Under the pieces are notes generated by a model. That model was not told the DNA's origin and searched no databases. It worked only from the letters and a program-made list of their open reading frames with translations. From NCBI GenBank assembly GCA_963749365.1, contig CAVVME010000003.1:1116001-1180000 (forward strand): 64,000 nucleotides of DNA, read 5' to 3'. The stretch is from WHSW01 sp963749365 (GTDB lineage: Bacteria; Actinomycetota; Thermoleophilia; Solirubrobacterales; 70-9). Positions 8,119-18,238 of this stretch are shown here, in pieces. A program made the position numbers and the translations under genes. Every line of letters starts with the position of its first letter. Position 1 is the first letter of the stretch.

Positions 8119-10597
8119 GGCATTCGCGGATCCGCTCGCCACTCGGGTCGAAGAGCGGCTCGGTCGCGACCTCGCCCGGGATCCACTCGCCGAAGATCTC
8201 GACCTCGACCGCCGTTCCCGGCTCGGCCCGATCGGGCGGCAGGTAGGCGTAGGCGATCGAGCGCTCGACCGTGTAGCCGTAGCCGCCGGTGGTCACCCGG
8301 CCGGCGATCTCGCCCTCGACCCGGACCGGCTCGTTGCCGAGCGCGACCGAGCGCGGGTCGGCGAGCGTCAGGCAGCAGAGCCGGGTCCGTGGGCCGCGCT
8401 CGCTCCGCCTCCGCCAGCGCCTCACGGCCGATGAAGCCGCCCGGCTTGTCGAGCTTGACGCAGAAGCCGACACCGCCCTCGTACGGCGTCTCGTCGGGGG
8501 TTATGTCGGCGCCCCAGACCCGGTAGCCCTTCTCGAGCCGCAGCGAGTCGATCGCCCGGTAGCCGGCGGCGGCGACCCCGTGCGGCTCGCCCGGCTTCCC
8601 AGAGAGCGCGCCAGAGGCCGAGCCCGTACTCGGTCGGGCAGTAGAGCTCCCAGCCGAGCTCGCCGACGTAGGTGACCCGCAAGGCCCGGACCGGAACGTT
8701 GCCGACCGTGATCTCGCGCACGGTCATGTAGGGAAAGCCCTGGTTTGAGAGATCGTGCGGGGGTCAGGGGCGCGAGCAGATCGCGGACCGGGGCCCCCAG
8801 ACCCCGAAGCATGACCAGGCCGAGGTGACGTCGCGCGACCGTGCGCCGAGCCGTCCTCGGGCAGGTGCTTGCGGATCCACTCGCGGTCGTGGTTTCCGAA
8901 CGCGGTCCCGGTGACGATCGAGAACCGCTCCTCGGCCAGGCGGGCGACCGTGAAGTCGCACTCGATCCCGCCGCGCTCGTTGAGCATCTGGGTGTAGGTG
9001 ATCCGGCCGACCTCGCGGGCGACCCGGTTGTCGCACAGGCGCTCGAGCAGCTCGGCGGCGCCCGGCCCCTCGATCTCGAGCTTCGCGAACGAGGACTCGT
9101 CGAAGAGCGCGACCGCGCTCTCGGGTCGCGCGGTGCTCGGCGCCGATCGCGGGCGACCAGTGCTGGCCCGCCCAACCGCGCGGTCGCAGCGACTCGTCCC
9201 CGTCGGCGGCGTTGCGACTCGTACCAGTTGACCCGCTCCCAGCCCGACTTCTCGCCGAAGGCGGCGCCGTGCTCGCGATGCCAGGCGTTCGCGGCGGAGA
9301 TCCGCAGCGGCCGCCCGGCACTGCGCTCGTGGTTCGGGTAGCGGATGTCGTAGTAGGCCTCGTAGGTTCGCGGATCCGGGCGTGGGTGTAGGCCGGCGAG
9401 CGGTACTGGGCGCCGAAGCGGCGCACGTCCATCTCCCACAGGTCGAGGCTCGGCTCGCCCTCGGCGATCCACCGGCGATCACCTGGCCGATCCCGCCGGC
9501 GCCGGCGAGCCCGTGGGCGCAGAACCCGGCGGCGACGAAGAACCCGCGGATCTCCGACTCCCCGAGGCAGAACTCGTTGTCGGGGGTGAACGCCTCCGGG
9601 CCCGTTGATCAGCTTCGTCACCTTGATGTCCTCCATCGTCGGGCACCCGGCGCTTCGAGTTCTCGATGATCTCGGCGAAGCGGTCGACAGTCGTCCTCGA
9701 GCAGCCGGCCGTTGAAGTCCGGCGGGATCCGGTCGAGCCCGCCGGTGCCGTCGGGCAGGAAGGCCGGCTTCGACTCTGCGCTCGTAGCCGCCCATGACCA
9801 GGCCGCCGCCGTCCTCGCGGAAGTAGACCAGCAGGACGGGGTCGCGCAGGGTCGGCACGCCGTCGTCGCGTGCTCGCGGAACGGCTGCGTGACCAGATAC
9901 TGGTGCGACATCGGGATCATCGGCACCCGCACGCCCGCCATCCGCCCGATCTCGGCCGCGAACATCCCGCCGGCGTTGACGACCACCTCGGCCTCGATCC
10001 GCCCGCTCTCGGTCTCGACCGCGCGGGCGCGGCCGGCGCTCGACCTCGATCCCGGTCACGCGGGTGTTCTGGAACACCGCCAGCTCGCCCTCGCGACGGG
10101 CGACGTCGGCGAGCGCGTAGGTGAGCTGGCGGGGTCGATGTAGCCGTCGGTGGGCAGCCAGGCGGCGCCGAGCACGCCGTCGGTCGACATCAGCGGGAAC
10201 GCTCCTTCGCCTCCTCGGCCGAGATCAGCTCCAGCGGCAAGCCAAAGGTCTTCGCCCAGCCCGCCTGGCGGCGAAGCTCCTCCATCCGCTCCTCGCTCGA
10301 GGCGAGCCGGATCCCGCCGCACTCGACCCAGCCGGGGTCGAGCTCGGACTCGGCCGCCAGGCCGCGGTAGACCTCGACCGAGTGCATCATCATCTTCGTC
10401 AGCGAGACCGAGCCGCGGAGCTGGCCGACGAGGCCGGCGGAGTGAAAGGTCGAGCCCGAGGTGAGCTCGGCGCGCTCGAGCAGAACGACGTCGAGGTAGC
10501 CGAGCTTCGCCAGGTGGTAGGCGATCGAGGCCCGCCGACGCCGCCGCCGATGATCACGCAGCGCGCCGAGCTCGGGCAGCTCAGCCCGCGGGCTCAC
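8115..10597 (-). pseudogene. Dimethylglycine/sarcosine dehydrogenase-like protein (many frameshifts)
   Basis: About 820 residues of a DAO-type FAD dehydrogenase fused to a GcvT-like tetrahydrofolate domain, recovered only by moving between frames. From N to C: FAD-binding start near 10,590, IAYHLAKLGYLDVVLLERAE with GSTFHSAGLVGQLR (10.5 kb), FPLMSTDGVLGAAWLPTDGY (10.2 kb), VVNAGGMFAAEIGRMAG (9.97 kb), GGGLVMGGYERR (9.8 kb), ESAVALFDESSFAKLEIEG (9.1 kb), TYVGELGWELYCPTEYG (8.65 kb) and GYGYTVERSIAYAYLP (8.28 kb). Such enzymes demethylate dimethylglycine or sarcosine and charge folate with formaldehyde. I count at least a dozen frame changes. Because similarity never lapses, sequence error is likelier than decay. 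It starts at GTG 10597, overlapping the phosphotransferase stop by 17 bases. Confidence 0.75.
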
Positions 10598-11559
10598 GCG
10601 CCTCGTCGAGCCAGGTCTCGAAGGCGCGGGTCGGCGGCGGTCTCGAGCATCCGGTCGAAGTGCTGCTCGGCGTAGCGTCGAAGTCGAAGTCGAGCTCGGA
10701 GACGACGCGCTGGACCACGCCCCACATCGCCTCGCGGAAGTCGGACATGAACTGCATCAGCCGCAGCGTCGGCGAGCCGCGCGCGGCGTCGGCGGCTCAC
10801 CGAAGTAGTCGCCGAGCAGCGCCACCTCGCCGGCCTCGTCGAGCTCGTTGTTGACGGCGAAGTTGGCGAGGTCGAAGTAGCGGTCGCCCATCCCGGCGTA
10901 CTCCCAGTCGACGATCCAGATGCCGCTCGCCGCCGCGGATGAAGTTGGCGGCGAGCAGGTCGTTGTGGCAGGGCACCGGGTCGTGCTCGGGGCCGCGTCA
11001 GCGCGGCCTCGATCGCGCCGCGCGTGCCCGTGCGCCGCCTCGTAGGCCTCCGGGCAGCTCGCCGCCGCGCTCGCGTCGCGGTCTCGGCGTAGGTCTCGAC
11101 GATCCGAAACGAGTCGAAGCTCGGTCGGCAGCGGCTCGCCGAGCTCGTGGATCGCGCGCAGCGAGCGCGCGACCTCGGTCAGCACCGATGGCTCGCGCAG
11201 CTCGCTCGGGCTCCATCCCGTCGCCCGTCGACGAACACGGTGACGATCGCACTGCGGGTCGGCGAGCGTCGCCGCGACCGGCGGCGCGATGCCGACCTCC
11301 GCGGCGCGCTCGTTGGCGATCCGCTCGGCCCCGCGGTCGATCTCGAGCAGGGACGTGTCCTTGCCGGAACGCGGATCACGTAGTCCGTGCCGCCGAGCCG
11401 GGCGCGGAAGTTGCGGTTCGTGATCCCGCCCTCGAGCGGCTCCGGCTCGCCCCCGGGTTCGCCCAAGCTCGGGCGCGAGCTGCTGGACGATCCGGCGCAG
11501 CAGCGCGTTGCAGGGGCTTGACTCGCGTCCGTCTTCGGGTTTAGGGTCGGATCGTTCAT
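10581..11559 (-). pseudogene. Choline/ethanolamine kinase-like phosphotransferase (frameshifted)
   Basis: About 325 residues of the APH/choline-kinase fold spread over several frames. Recognisable pieces are GGITNRNFRARLGGTDYVIRV near the N-terminus (P-loop-like turn and ATP-binding Lys region), LLEIDRGAERIANERAAEVG, a broken catalytic HNDL-type loop near 10.97 kb, and IWIVDWEYAGMGDRYFDLAN with the Mg-binding Asp. The end reads TWLDEAREPAG before TGA at 10,581. It starts at ATG 11559 and is divergent from the permease. The fold covers choline, ethanolamine and aminoglycoside kinases; the neighbouring amine genes favour a small amino alcohol, but this is inference. At least four frame changes are needed. 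Confidence 0.72.
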
Positions 11560-11560
11560 A

Positions 11561-11616
11561 GGTCGGTAAGGCACACCTTTTTACCTGAACGACCGGCGCG
11601 AGAGGAGGAGACACGC
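11561..11616. promoter_or_regulatory. Divergent intergenic region with permease ribosome binding site
   Basis: The gap between the divergent phosphotransferase and permease genes. AGAGGAGGAG at 11601-11610 is an excellent Shine-Dalgarno site 6 bases before the permease ATG, which fixes that start. The centre has an AT-richer stretch with GGTAAGG facing CCTTTTTACC, an imperfect inverted repeat that could bind a regulator. I could not identify a convincing -35/-10 pair for either gene. Confidence 0.35.
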
Positions 11617-13251
11617 ATGACCGGAGCCGCCCCAGCCGACCGCGACGAGAGCGCCTCGCCGAACTCGGCTACAAGCAGGAGCTCGATCGCGGCTGGACGC
11701 AGGTTCACCAACTTCGCGATCTCGTTCTCGATCATCTCGGTGCTGGCTGGGTGCTTCACTGTCTTCCCGTCGCGTGGAACAACGGCGGCCCGATCGCGGT
11801 CTCGATCGGGTGGCCGCGTGCTCGCCTGTCATCCTCACGGTCGCCGTCAGCATGGCCGAGCTGGCCTCGGCTATCCCGACCGCGGGCGGCCCGTACTGGT
11901 GGGCCCACGATCTCGGCGGCGAGGGCTGGTCCTGGTTCACCGGCTGGTTCAACATGGTCGGGCTGATCGGGATCGTCGCCTCGGTGGACTACGGCGTCGC
12001 GTTCTTCCTCAACGCTCTGTTCGGCCTCTGGGGCTGGGATCTGGGCTTCATCAACTTCGGCGACAGCGAGCACATCATCCGGGAGACTCTGGCTGTTTGC
12101 GCTGATCCTCGCGCTGCACGGTTGATCAACATCTTCGCCGACCAGTTCCTCGCGCTGCTCAACAGCATCTCGGTCTGGTGGCACCTGCTCGGCGTGCTGA
12201 TCATCATCGGGATCCTGGTCTTCGTCCCCGACAATCACCAGAGCTTCGACTTCGTCTTCACCGAGCGGATCAACAACTCCGGCTTCGCCGACGGACCACG
12301 GCCGCGGACTACTGGTTCCTCGTCCTGCCGGTCGGCTTCCTGCTGACGATGTACACGAAGACCGGCTATGACGCCTCGGCGCACGTGGCGGAGGAGACGA
12401 AGGGCGCGAGCAGTCAGCGGCGAAGGGCATATGGCGGTCGGTTTTCTCTCCGCGCTGATCGGCTGGTTCGTTCTGCTCGCGTTCCTGTTCGCAGCCACCA
12501 ACGTCGACGCGGTCAACGAGGGCGCCGGCAGCTCGATCGCCGTCTTCACCTCCGCGAGATGACCCAGAACTGGGCCGAGGCGATCCTGATCGCCAGCGTG
12601 GGCCAGTTGTTCTGCGGCATGGCGGGCTGACGAGCGCCTCGCGGACGTGCTTCGCGTTCTCGCGCGACCGCGCCATCCCGGGCTGGCAGCTCCGGGCGCG
12701 TCAATCGCGGCCGGGCGTGCCCGCGATGGCGGTGTCGGCAGCTGCGCGCTCGCGATCGATCGTGATGCCGGCGCTATTCGCGCAAGAACCTAGTGCCCCG
12801 GTCGCGTTCTTCGCGCTGACCGGGATCGGCACGGTCGGCCTCTACATCGCCTACATGATGCCGGTCTACCTGCGCTGGCGGGAGGCGACTCGTTCGAGCC
12901 CGGGCCGTGGACCCTGGGGGCGCGGTACAGGTGGATCAACATGCTCGCGGTCATCTTCGTTGTTGGTGATGTTTCATCCTCAACCTGCCATACACAGCCC
13001 CGGTCGTGCCGTGGAAGGACGGGTTCGACTGGAGCCTGTTCAACTACACGCCGCTGGCGTCGTGGTCGTGCTGTTCGGGATCTGGTGCCTGGTCTCGGCG
13101 AAGGACAGCTACAAGGGCCCGGTCGCAGATCGAGTTCGAAGAGGGCATGGGGATCGTCGAGGAGAAGCCGGAGGAGCCCCGCCGCCCGGCGCCGCCCCGG
13201 CGCCTGCCAGCGCGGGAAGGGGCAGCGCGCCGCCGCGCTGGAGCCGCCTAG
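11617..13251 (+). pseudogene. APC-superfamily amino acid/amine permease (frameshifted)
   Basis: About 545 residues of an APC transporter, broken by several frame changes. Membrane segments and family motifs are plain: AVSMAELASAIPTAGGPYWW (the conserved TM2/TM3 signature, 11.85 kb), GWSWFTGWFNMVGLIGIVAS, WWHLLGVLIIIGILVFVPDN, FLVLPVGFLLTMYTKTGYDA with SAHVAEET (the APC TM6 loop, 12.36 kb), ALIGWFVLLAFLFAATNV, AEAILIASVGQLFCGMAG, and AFFALTGIGTVGLYIAYMMP-like residues at 12.8 kb. It resembles actinobacterial amino-acid/GABA/ethanolamine-type permeases. Its TAG overlaps the stop of the convergent kinase gene. Position next to amine genes suggests it imports their substrate. Confidence 0.75.
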
Positions 13252-14721
13252 AGCGGGTCGAGCGCGGCGGTCGCCCGCGACGAACTCGCGCCAGCGCGCG
13301 TGCTCGGCGGCGCGCCAGGCGGCGTCACGGCCGGGCTCGACAGTGCGGTCGACCGGCGGCAGCGCCGCCGCCTCGGCCAGCGACTCGAACAGCCCGGCGC
13401 CGACCGCCGCGAGCGCTGCGGCGCCGAGCACGGTCGCGTCGGCGCCGGCCGCCTCCGCCGGGGCGCCGATCGCGTCGGCCTGGAGCTCGAGCATCAGAGG
13501 CTCGTTGGTGAGCCCGCCGTCGACGCGCAGGCTGTCGACCTCGACGCTCTCGCGGATCGCCTCGACGACGTCGGCGACCCGCCAGGCGATGCCCTCGAGC
13601 GCCGCGCGCGCCACCTGGGCTCGCGGTGGTGCCCCCGCTGATCCCGGCGAGCACCGCCCGAGCGTCCGGGCGCCACCAGGGCGCGCCGATCCCGGCGAGT
13701 CCCGGCAGCACCCGCGCGCCTCCCGAGTCGTCGGCCTCGCGCGCCAGCGCGCCGAGCGCCGGCGGGGCATCGGCGAGTCCGAGCTCGCGGCAGAGCCACT
13801 CGAGCATCGCCCCGGCGGCGAAGACGCCGCCGTCGAGCGCGTACTCGGTCCGGCCGTCGATCATCCAGGCGACCGTAGGCAGCAGGCCACCTGCGGGCTC
13901 GGGGACCTCTTCGCCGACGTGGGCAAGGACGAAGACGCCGGTCCCGTAGGTGGCCTTGACCCGGCCGGGCACGACGGCGCCGGCCCCGGCGAGGGCCGCC
14001 TGCTGGTCGACGGTCTGACCGCAGAGCGCGAAGCTCGACCGGCCAGCGCGGGTGGCCCAGGGTGCCGAGCTCGCCGGCGGTCTCGCGGATCTCGGGCAGG
14101 ACCTCCCGCGGGACGCCGAAGATCTCGCAGAGCCGGGGTCGAAGCCCGGGGGCATCGATCCGCTGGAGCTGGGTGCGCGAGGCGGTCGAGGGGTCGGTGG
14201 CGAAGCCGGCGCCGAGGCGGTCGCAGAGGAACGCGTCGACGGTCCCCATGCGAAGGGTGCCGCGCCTCGTGGGCCTCTGCGACCGCGTCCTCGTGTTCGA
14301 GCAGCCAGGCGAGCTTGGCGGCGGAGAAGTACGGGTCGAACGGCAGCCCGCTCGCGCGCCTGGACCTCGGCCTCGCGGTCGGCCAAGCCGGTCGAGTGAC
14401 CTCCTGCGAGCGCTTGTCCTGCCAGACGACGATCGGGCTCAGCGGCCGGCCGCTCTCCGCGTCCCAGGCGAGCACCGACTCGCCCTGGTGGTCGAGCCCG
14501 CAGGCGACCACCTCCCCGGGGGCGTCCGTGAGCACCTCGGCGATCGCATCGACCACCGCGGAGAGCACCTCCTCGCCGTCCTGCTCGACCCATCCAGGCT
14601 GCGGGTGGCGGTTGACCTTCTCGCGGCGTGCCTCGCGCACAGGGCGCAGCTCGCGGTCGAAGAGCGCCGCCTTGACTCCGGTCGTCCCCTCGTCGACGCC
14701 GAGCAGCAGCTGCTCGGCCAT
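13248..14721 (-). pseudogene. FGGY kinase, glycerol kinase-like (frameshifted)
   Basis: About 490 residues of an FGGY carbohydrate kinase in pieces. The N-terminal phosphate loop is LLGVDEGTTGVKAALFD, the catalytic segment GLDHQGESVLAWD with VVWQDKRS, followed by SAAKLAWLLEHEDAV, DAFLCDRLGAGFATDPSTAS, TYGTGVFVLAHVG, YALDGGVFAAGAMLEWLC and the C-terminal VDGGLTNEPLMLELQADAIG. The YALDGGVFAAGA motif resembles glycerol kinase. Four or five frame changes are needed. ATG 14721 is the likely start; ATG 14757 is possible but would put the coding region across the -35 box of the divergent gene. With the GlpA-like pair it suggests glycerol use, although other FGGY substrates remain possible. Confidence 0.74.
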
Positions 14722-14750
14722 CAGGCCGAGCGGCCCGGCGCGAGCCGGGG

Positions 14751-14778
14751 TTGACATCGTGCGACCCGTGGATAGGCT
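14751..14778 (+). promoter_or_regulatory. Sigma-70-type promoter for the glutamine synthetase-like operon
   Basis: A perfect -35 box TTGACA at 14751-14756, a 16-base spacer, and TAGGCT at 14773-14778 as -10. Transcription would begin near 14785, leaving a leader of about 45 bases before GTG 14829, with GGGAGG (14817-14822) as ribosome binding site. A perfect -35 box is notable in such GC-rich DNA. Confidence 0.55.
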
Positions 14779-14785
14779 GACGCCA

Positions 14786-14806
14786 ATGGTCCGATCGACC
14801 AACCAT
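14786..14806. promoter_or_regulatory. Palindromic operator-like site at the transcription start
   Basis: TGGTC (14787-14791) and GACCA (14797-14801) are perfect inverted arms around a 5-base centre, nested inside ATGGT (14786-14790) and ACCAT (14802-14806). TGGT...ACCA half-sites are typical of FadR-subgroup GntR repressors, though the spacing here is wider than the classical FadR site. The site lies just after the predicted start point, where a bound repressor would block transcription. The GntR protein at 4.85 kb is the obvious candidate ligand-sensing partner; this is inference. Confidence 0.5.
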
Positions 14807-14828
14807 AAGCGATGTCGGGAGGTATCGG

Positions 14829-16154
14829 GTGACCCTCGACGAGCTCAGAAAGGCGTTCGACGACGGCACCGTCGACACCGTCCTGCTGCATCGCCGACAT
14901 GGAGGGACGGCTGCAGGGCAAGCGGCTGACCGCGGCGCACTTCCTCGACGACGTGGTCGAGCACGGCGCCGAGGGCTGCAACTACCTGCTCGCGGTCGAC
15001 GTCGACATGGACACCGTCGCGGGGTACGAGATGTCCTCCTGGGAGCGCGGCTACGGCGACTTCGTGATGAAGCCCGACTTCGACACTCTGCGCGCGATCC
15101 CCTGGCACGAGGGCACCGTGCTGCTGATGGCGGACCTCGGCTGGGAGGACGGCTCCGACGTCGTCGCCTCGCCGCGCCAGATCCTCCGTCGCCAACTCGA
15201 CCGGCTCGGTGAGCGTGGCTGGAGGGCGATGGCGGGCACCGAGCTCGAGTTCATCGTCTTTCGCGACACCTACGAGGAGGCGTGGAAGAAGGGATACACG
15301 GACCTCGACCCGGCGAATCTCTACAACGTCGACTACTCGATGCTCGGGACCGCCCGGGTCGAGCCGCTGATCCGGCGGATCCGCAACTCGATGATGGCGG
15401 CCGGGATGCCGGTCGAGAACTCGAAGGGCGAGTGCAACTTCGGCCAGCACGAGATCAACTTCCACTACGCCGACGCGCTCAGCACGTCCGACGATCACGT
15501 GATCTACAAGAACGGCGCCAAGGAGATCGCCGCCCAGGAGGGGATGTCGATCACCTTCATGGCGAAGTTCAACGAGCGCGAGGGCAACTCGTGCCACATC
15601 CACTGCTCGGTAGCTCGCGAGGACGGGCAGAACCTGTTCGCCGATGAGCCGCAGACCTTCGACCACTTCCTCGCCGGCCAGATCGCCGCACTGCGGGAGC
15701 TGACCCTGTTCTTCGCCCCGCACATCAACTCGTACAAGCGCTTCGCGCCGGGCTCATTCGCGCCCACCGCGGTCGCCTGGGGACACGACAACCGGACCTG
15801 TTCGCTACGCGTCGTCGGCCACGGACAGGGGAAGCGGCTCGAGAACCGGATGCCGGGCGCGGACGTCAATCCGTATCTGGCGCTGGCGGCGATGATCGCC
15901 GCCGGGCTGCACGGGGTCGACTCGGAGCTGCCACTGGAGGAGCCGCTCGAGGGCAACGCCTACACCGCCGACAAGCCGCACGTGCCGCAGAACATGTACG
16001 ACGCCCGCGACCTCTTCGGCGCCAGCGAGATCGCCCGCGAGGCCTTCGGCCAGGAGGTCGTCGACCATTACCTGAACCGCGCGAACATCGAGCTCGCCGC
16101 GCTCGAGGCGACGGTCACCGACTGGGAGCGCGTTCGGGGCTTCGAGCGTTGTGA
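14829..16154 (+). CDS. Glutamine synthetase-like gamma-glutamyl-amine ligase (two frameshifts)
   Basis: About 441 residues of a glutamine synthetase-family ligase of the GlnA3/GlnA4/PuuA/GlnT type, which couple glutamate to amines with ATP. Metal and substrate residues are in AGTELEFIVF, SKGECNFGQHEINFHYADAL, NSCHIHCSV and LRVVGHGQGKRLENRMPGAD. It lacks the adenylylation loop of a housekeeping enzyme. GTG 14829 follows a good ribosome site and gives VTLDELRKAFDDGTVDTVLL; the frame then shifts near 14,890 to IADMEGRLQGKRL. A second shift near 16,147 restores an ERL end at TGA 16152-16154. The stop overlaps the hydrolase start, and ALDH and SDR genes follow. Substrate class inferred: small amine or amino alcohol. 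Confidence 0.82.
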
Positions 16155-16880
16155 CTCTGATGCCGCGCCCGGTGATCGGGATCACGGCGGCGATCGAAAG
16201 CGCCCGCTGGACGGTCTGGGAGGACGTCGAGACCAACATCTCGCAGCGCAGCTACTCGGCCGCGGTCACCGATGCCGGAGCGCTGCCGGTCCTGCTGCCG
16301 GCCAACGAAGCGGGGGCGAGCGCGCCCGACGAGGTGCTCGATCGTGCTCGACGGGCTGATCCTGGCCGGCGGCGCCGACCTCGACCCCGCGGCATACGGC
16401 GCGATCGCCGCCCCGAGCACGATCGGGTTCAGGGCCGAGCGCGACCGGTTCGAGCTCGCGCTCGCCCGCGCCGCGCTCGCCCGCGACCTGCCGCTGCTCG
16501 GGATCTGCCGCGGGATGCAGCTGCTCAACGTCGTCCGCGGCGGGACCCTCGACCAGCATCTCGCCGACCTCGCCACCCACCTGCATACCCCGGGCCGGTT
16601 CGCCGATCACGAGGTCGGGCTCGAGCCCGGCTCGCTGGCGGCGGCGTCGGTGGGCGGCGAGCGCGTCTCGGTGCGCTCGCACCATCATCAGGGCCTGGCG
16701 AGGCTCGGCGAGGGCGTGGTCGCGAGTGGCTGGGCGGACCCGGGCGAGGTGGTCGAGGCAATCGAGGTGACCGGGCACCCGTGGGCGCTGGGGATCCTCT
16801 GGCACGCCGAGGAGGAGCGGCCGAGCGCGGTGATCGCGGCGCTGGCGGCGGCGGCGCGCCCGCAGGGGGTAGCGGCGTGA
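16151..16880 (+). CDS. Class I amidotransferase-fold hydrolase, PuuD-like (one frameshift)
   Basis: About 242 residues of peptidase C26/PuuD-type gamma-glutamyl amide hydrolase. The nucleophile elbow is LLGICRGMQLLNV with catalytic Cys, preceded by DGLILAGGADLDP; the His-Glu of the triad is in ILWHAEEE. PuuD removes glutamate from gamma-glutamyl-GABA in the putrescine pathway and homologues act on other gamma-glutamyl amides. GTG 16151 overlaps the ligase stop (GTGA); ATG 16160 is an alternative. A frame change near 16,340 separates the first 60 residues (PVIGITAAIESARWTVWED) from the rest. The end overlaps the aldehyde dehydrogenase by 4 bases. Confidence 0.82.
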
Positions 16881-18238
16881 TCGCCGTCGTCGAACCCGCC
16901 ACCGAGCGGGTGATGGCCGAGGTTCCGCGGGCGGGGGTCGAGGAGACCGACGCCGCCGTCGCCGCGGCGAAGGCCGCCTTCCCGGCCTGGAGAGCGGTCT
17001 CCCCGGCGGACCGCGCGGCGCTGATCCGGCGCCTCGCCGACGCGCTCGAGGAGCGCGCCGGCGAGCTGGCGACGCTCGAGGCTCGCAACGCGGGCAAGCC
17101 GATCGGCTCGGCGCGCGGCGAGATCGCGATGGTGATCGAGTGCTTTCGCTACTACGCGGGCGCTCCCGAGCGGCTGCTCGGCCAGACGATCCCCGTCGCC
17201 GGCGGGGTCGACCTGACCTTCCGCGAGCCGCTCGGCGTCGTCGGCCTGATCACGCCCTGGAACTTCCCGCTCGTGATCGCCTCGTGGAAGGTCGCGCCGG
17301 CGCTCGCCGCCGGCAACACGATCGTGCTCAAGCCGGCCGAGCTGACTCCGCTGACCGCGCTCGAGCTGGAGCGGATCGTGCTCGACGCCGGGCTGCCGGC
17401 CGGGGTGCTCAACGTGGTCGCCGGACCGGGCTCGGTCTGCGGGCAGCGGCTGGTCGAGCACCCCGACGTCGCCAAGGTCGCGTTCACCGGCTCGACCGAA
17501 GTCGGGCGGCAGATCGCGGCCGGCGCGGCGCAGACGATCAAGCGGGTGACCCTGGAGCTGGGCGGCAAGTCGGCCAACATCGTCTTCGCCGACGCCGACC
17601 TCGAGGCCGCTGCGGCCGCGGCCCCGGTGGCTGTCTTCGACAACGCCGGGCAGGACTGCTGCGCGCGCTCGCGGATCCTGGTCGAGCGCAGCGCGATCGA
17701 CGAGTTCATGGCCGCGCTCGAGGGCGCGGTGACCGCGATCGAGGTCGGCGACCCGCTCGCCGACGAGACCCAGATGGGCCCGCTGATCTCGGCCGCGCAC
17801 CGCGAGACGGTCGCCTCGTTCGTGCCCGACGGTGCCCCGATCGCGATCCGCGGATCGGCGCCCGACGGCCCGGGCTTCTGGTTCCCCCCCACCGTCCTGG
17901 CGCCGGTCAGCAACGACGACCGCGCGGCGCGCGAGGAGATCTTCGGTCCGGTCGCCTGCGTGATCGGATTCGACGACGAGCGTGACGCGGTGCGGATCGC
18001 CAACGACACCATCTACGGCCTCTCGGGCTCGGTCTGGACCCGCGACGGCGCGCGGGCGATGCGGGTCGCGCGGGCGCTCGAGACCGGGGTGATCTCGCTC
18101 AACTCGAACAGCTCGGTGCGCGTCTCGACCCCGTTCGGGGGCTTCAAGCAGTCCGGGGTCGGCCGCGAGCTCGGGCCGAACGCGCTCGAGCACTACACCG
18201 AGGTCAAGAATGTCTACTTCGCGACGGAGGGAGGCTGA
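16877..18238 (+). CDS. Aldehyde dehydrogenase (PuuC-like)
   Basis: A 453-residue NAD(P)-dependent aldehyde dehydrogenase, somewhat shorter than the usual 475-500 because the N-terminal arm is short. NAD-binding and catalytic motifs are complete: ITPWNFPL, FTGSTEVGR, LELGGKSANIVF with the general-base Glu, and NAGQDCCARSRI with the nucleophilic Cys (QDCC). The C-terminus has FGGFKQSGVGRELG and YTEVKNVY, typical of betaine-, amino- and gamma-glutamylamino-aldehyde dehydrogenases. GTG 16877 overlaps the hydrolase gene by 4 bases. It probably oxidises the gamma-glutamyl-amino-aldehyde made from the upstream ligase product. Confidence 0.88.
   Translation: MIAVVEPATERVMAEVPRAGVEETDAAVAAAKAAFPAWRAVSPADRAALIRRLADALEERAGELATLEARNAGKPIGSARGEIAMVIECFRYYAGAPERLLGQTIPVAGGVDLTFREPLGVVGLITPWNFPLVIASWKVAPALAAGNTIVLKPAELTPLTALELERIVLDAGLPAGVLNVVAGPGSVCGQRLVEHPDVAKVAFTGSTEVGRQIAAGAAQTIKRVTLELGGKSANIVFADADLEAAAAAAPVAVFDNAGQDCCARSRILVERSAIDEFMAALEGAVTAIEVGDPLADETQMGPLISAAHRETVASFVPDGAPIAIRGSAPDGPGFWFPPTVLAPVSNDDRAAREEIFGPVACVIGFDDERDAVRIANDTIYGLSGSVWTRDGARAMRVARALETGVISLNSNSSVRVSTPFGGFKQSGVGRELGPNALEHYTEVKNVYFATEGG

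Noticed and set aside
14757..14829. Longer N-terminus for the kinase-like gene from ATG 14757
   Set aside because: It would place coding sequence over the perfect -35 box of the divergent operon; similarity begins at ATG 14721.
8115..16350. Programmed frameshifting as the cause of the broken genes
   Set aside because: Too many shifts, in both directions and in unrelated genes, with no slippery heptamer and structure seen.
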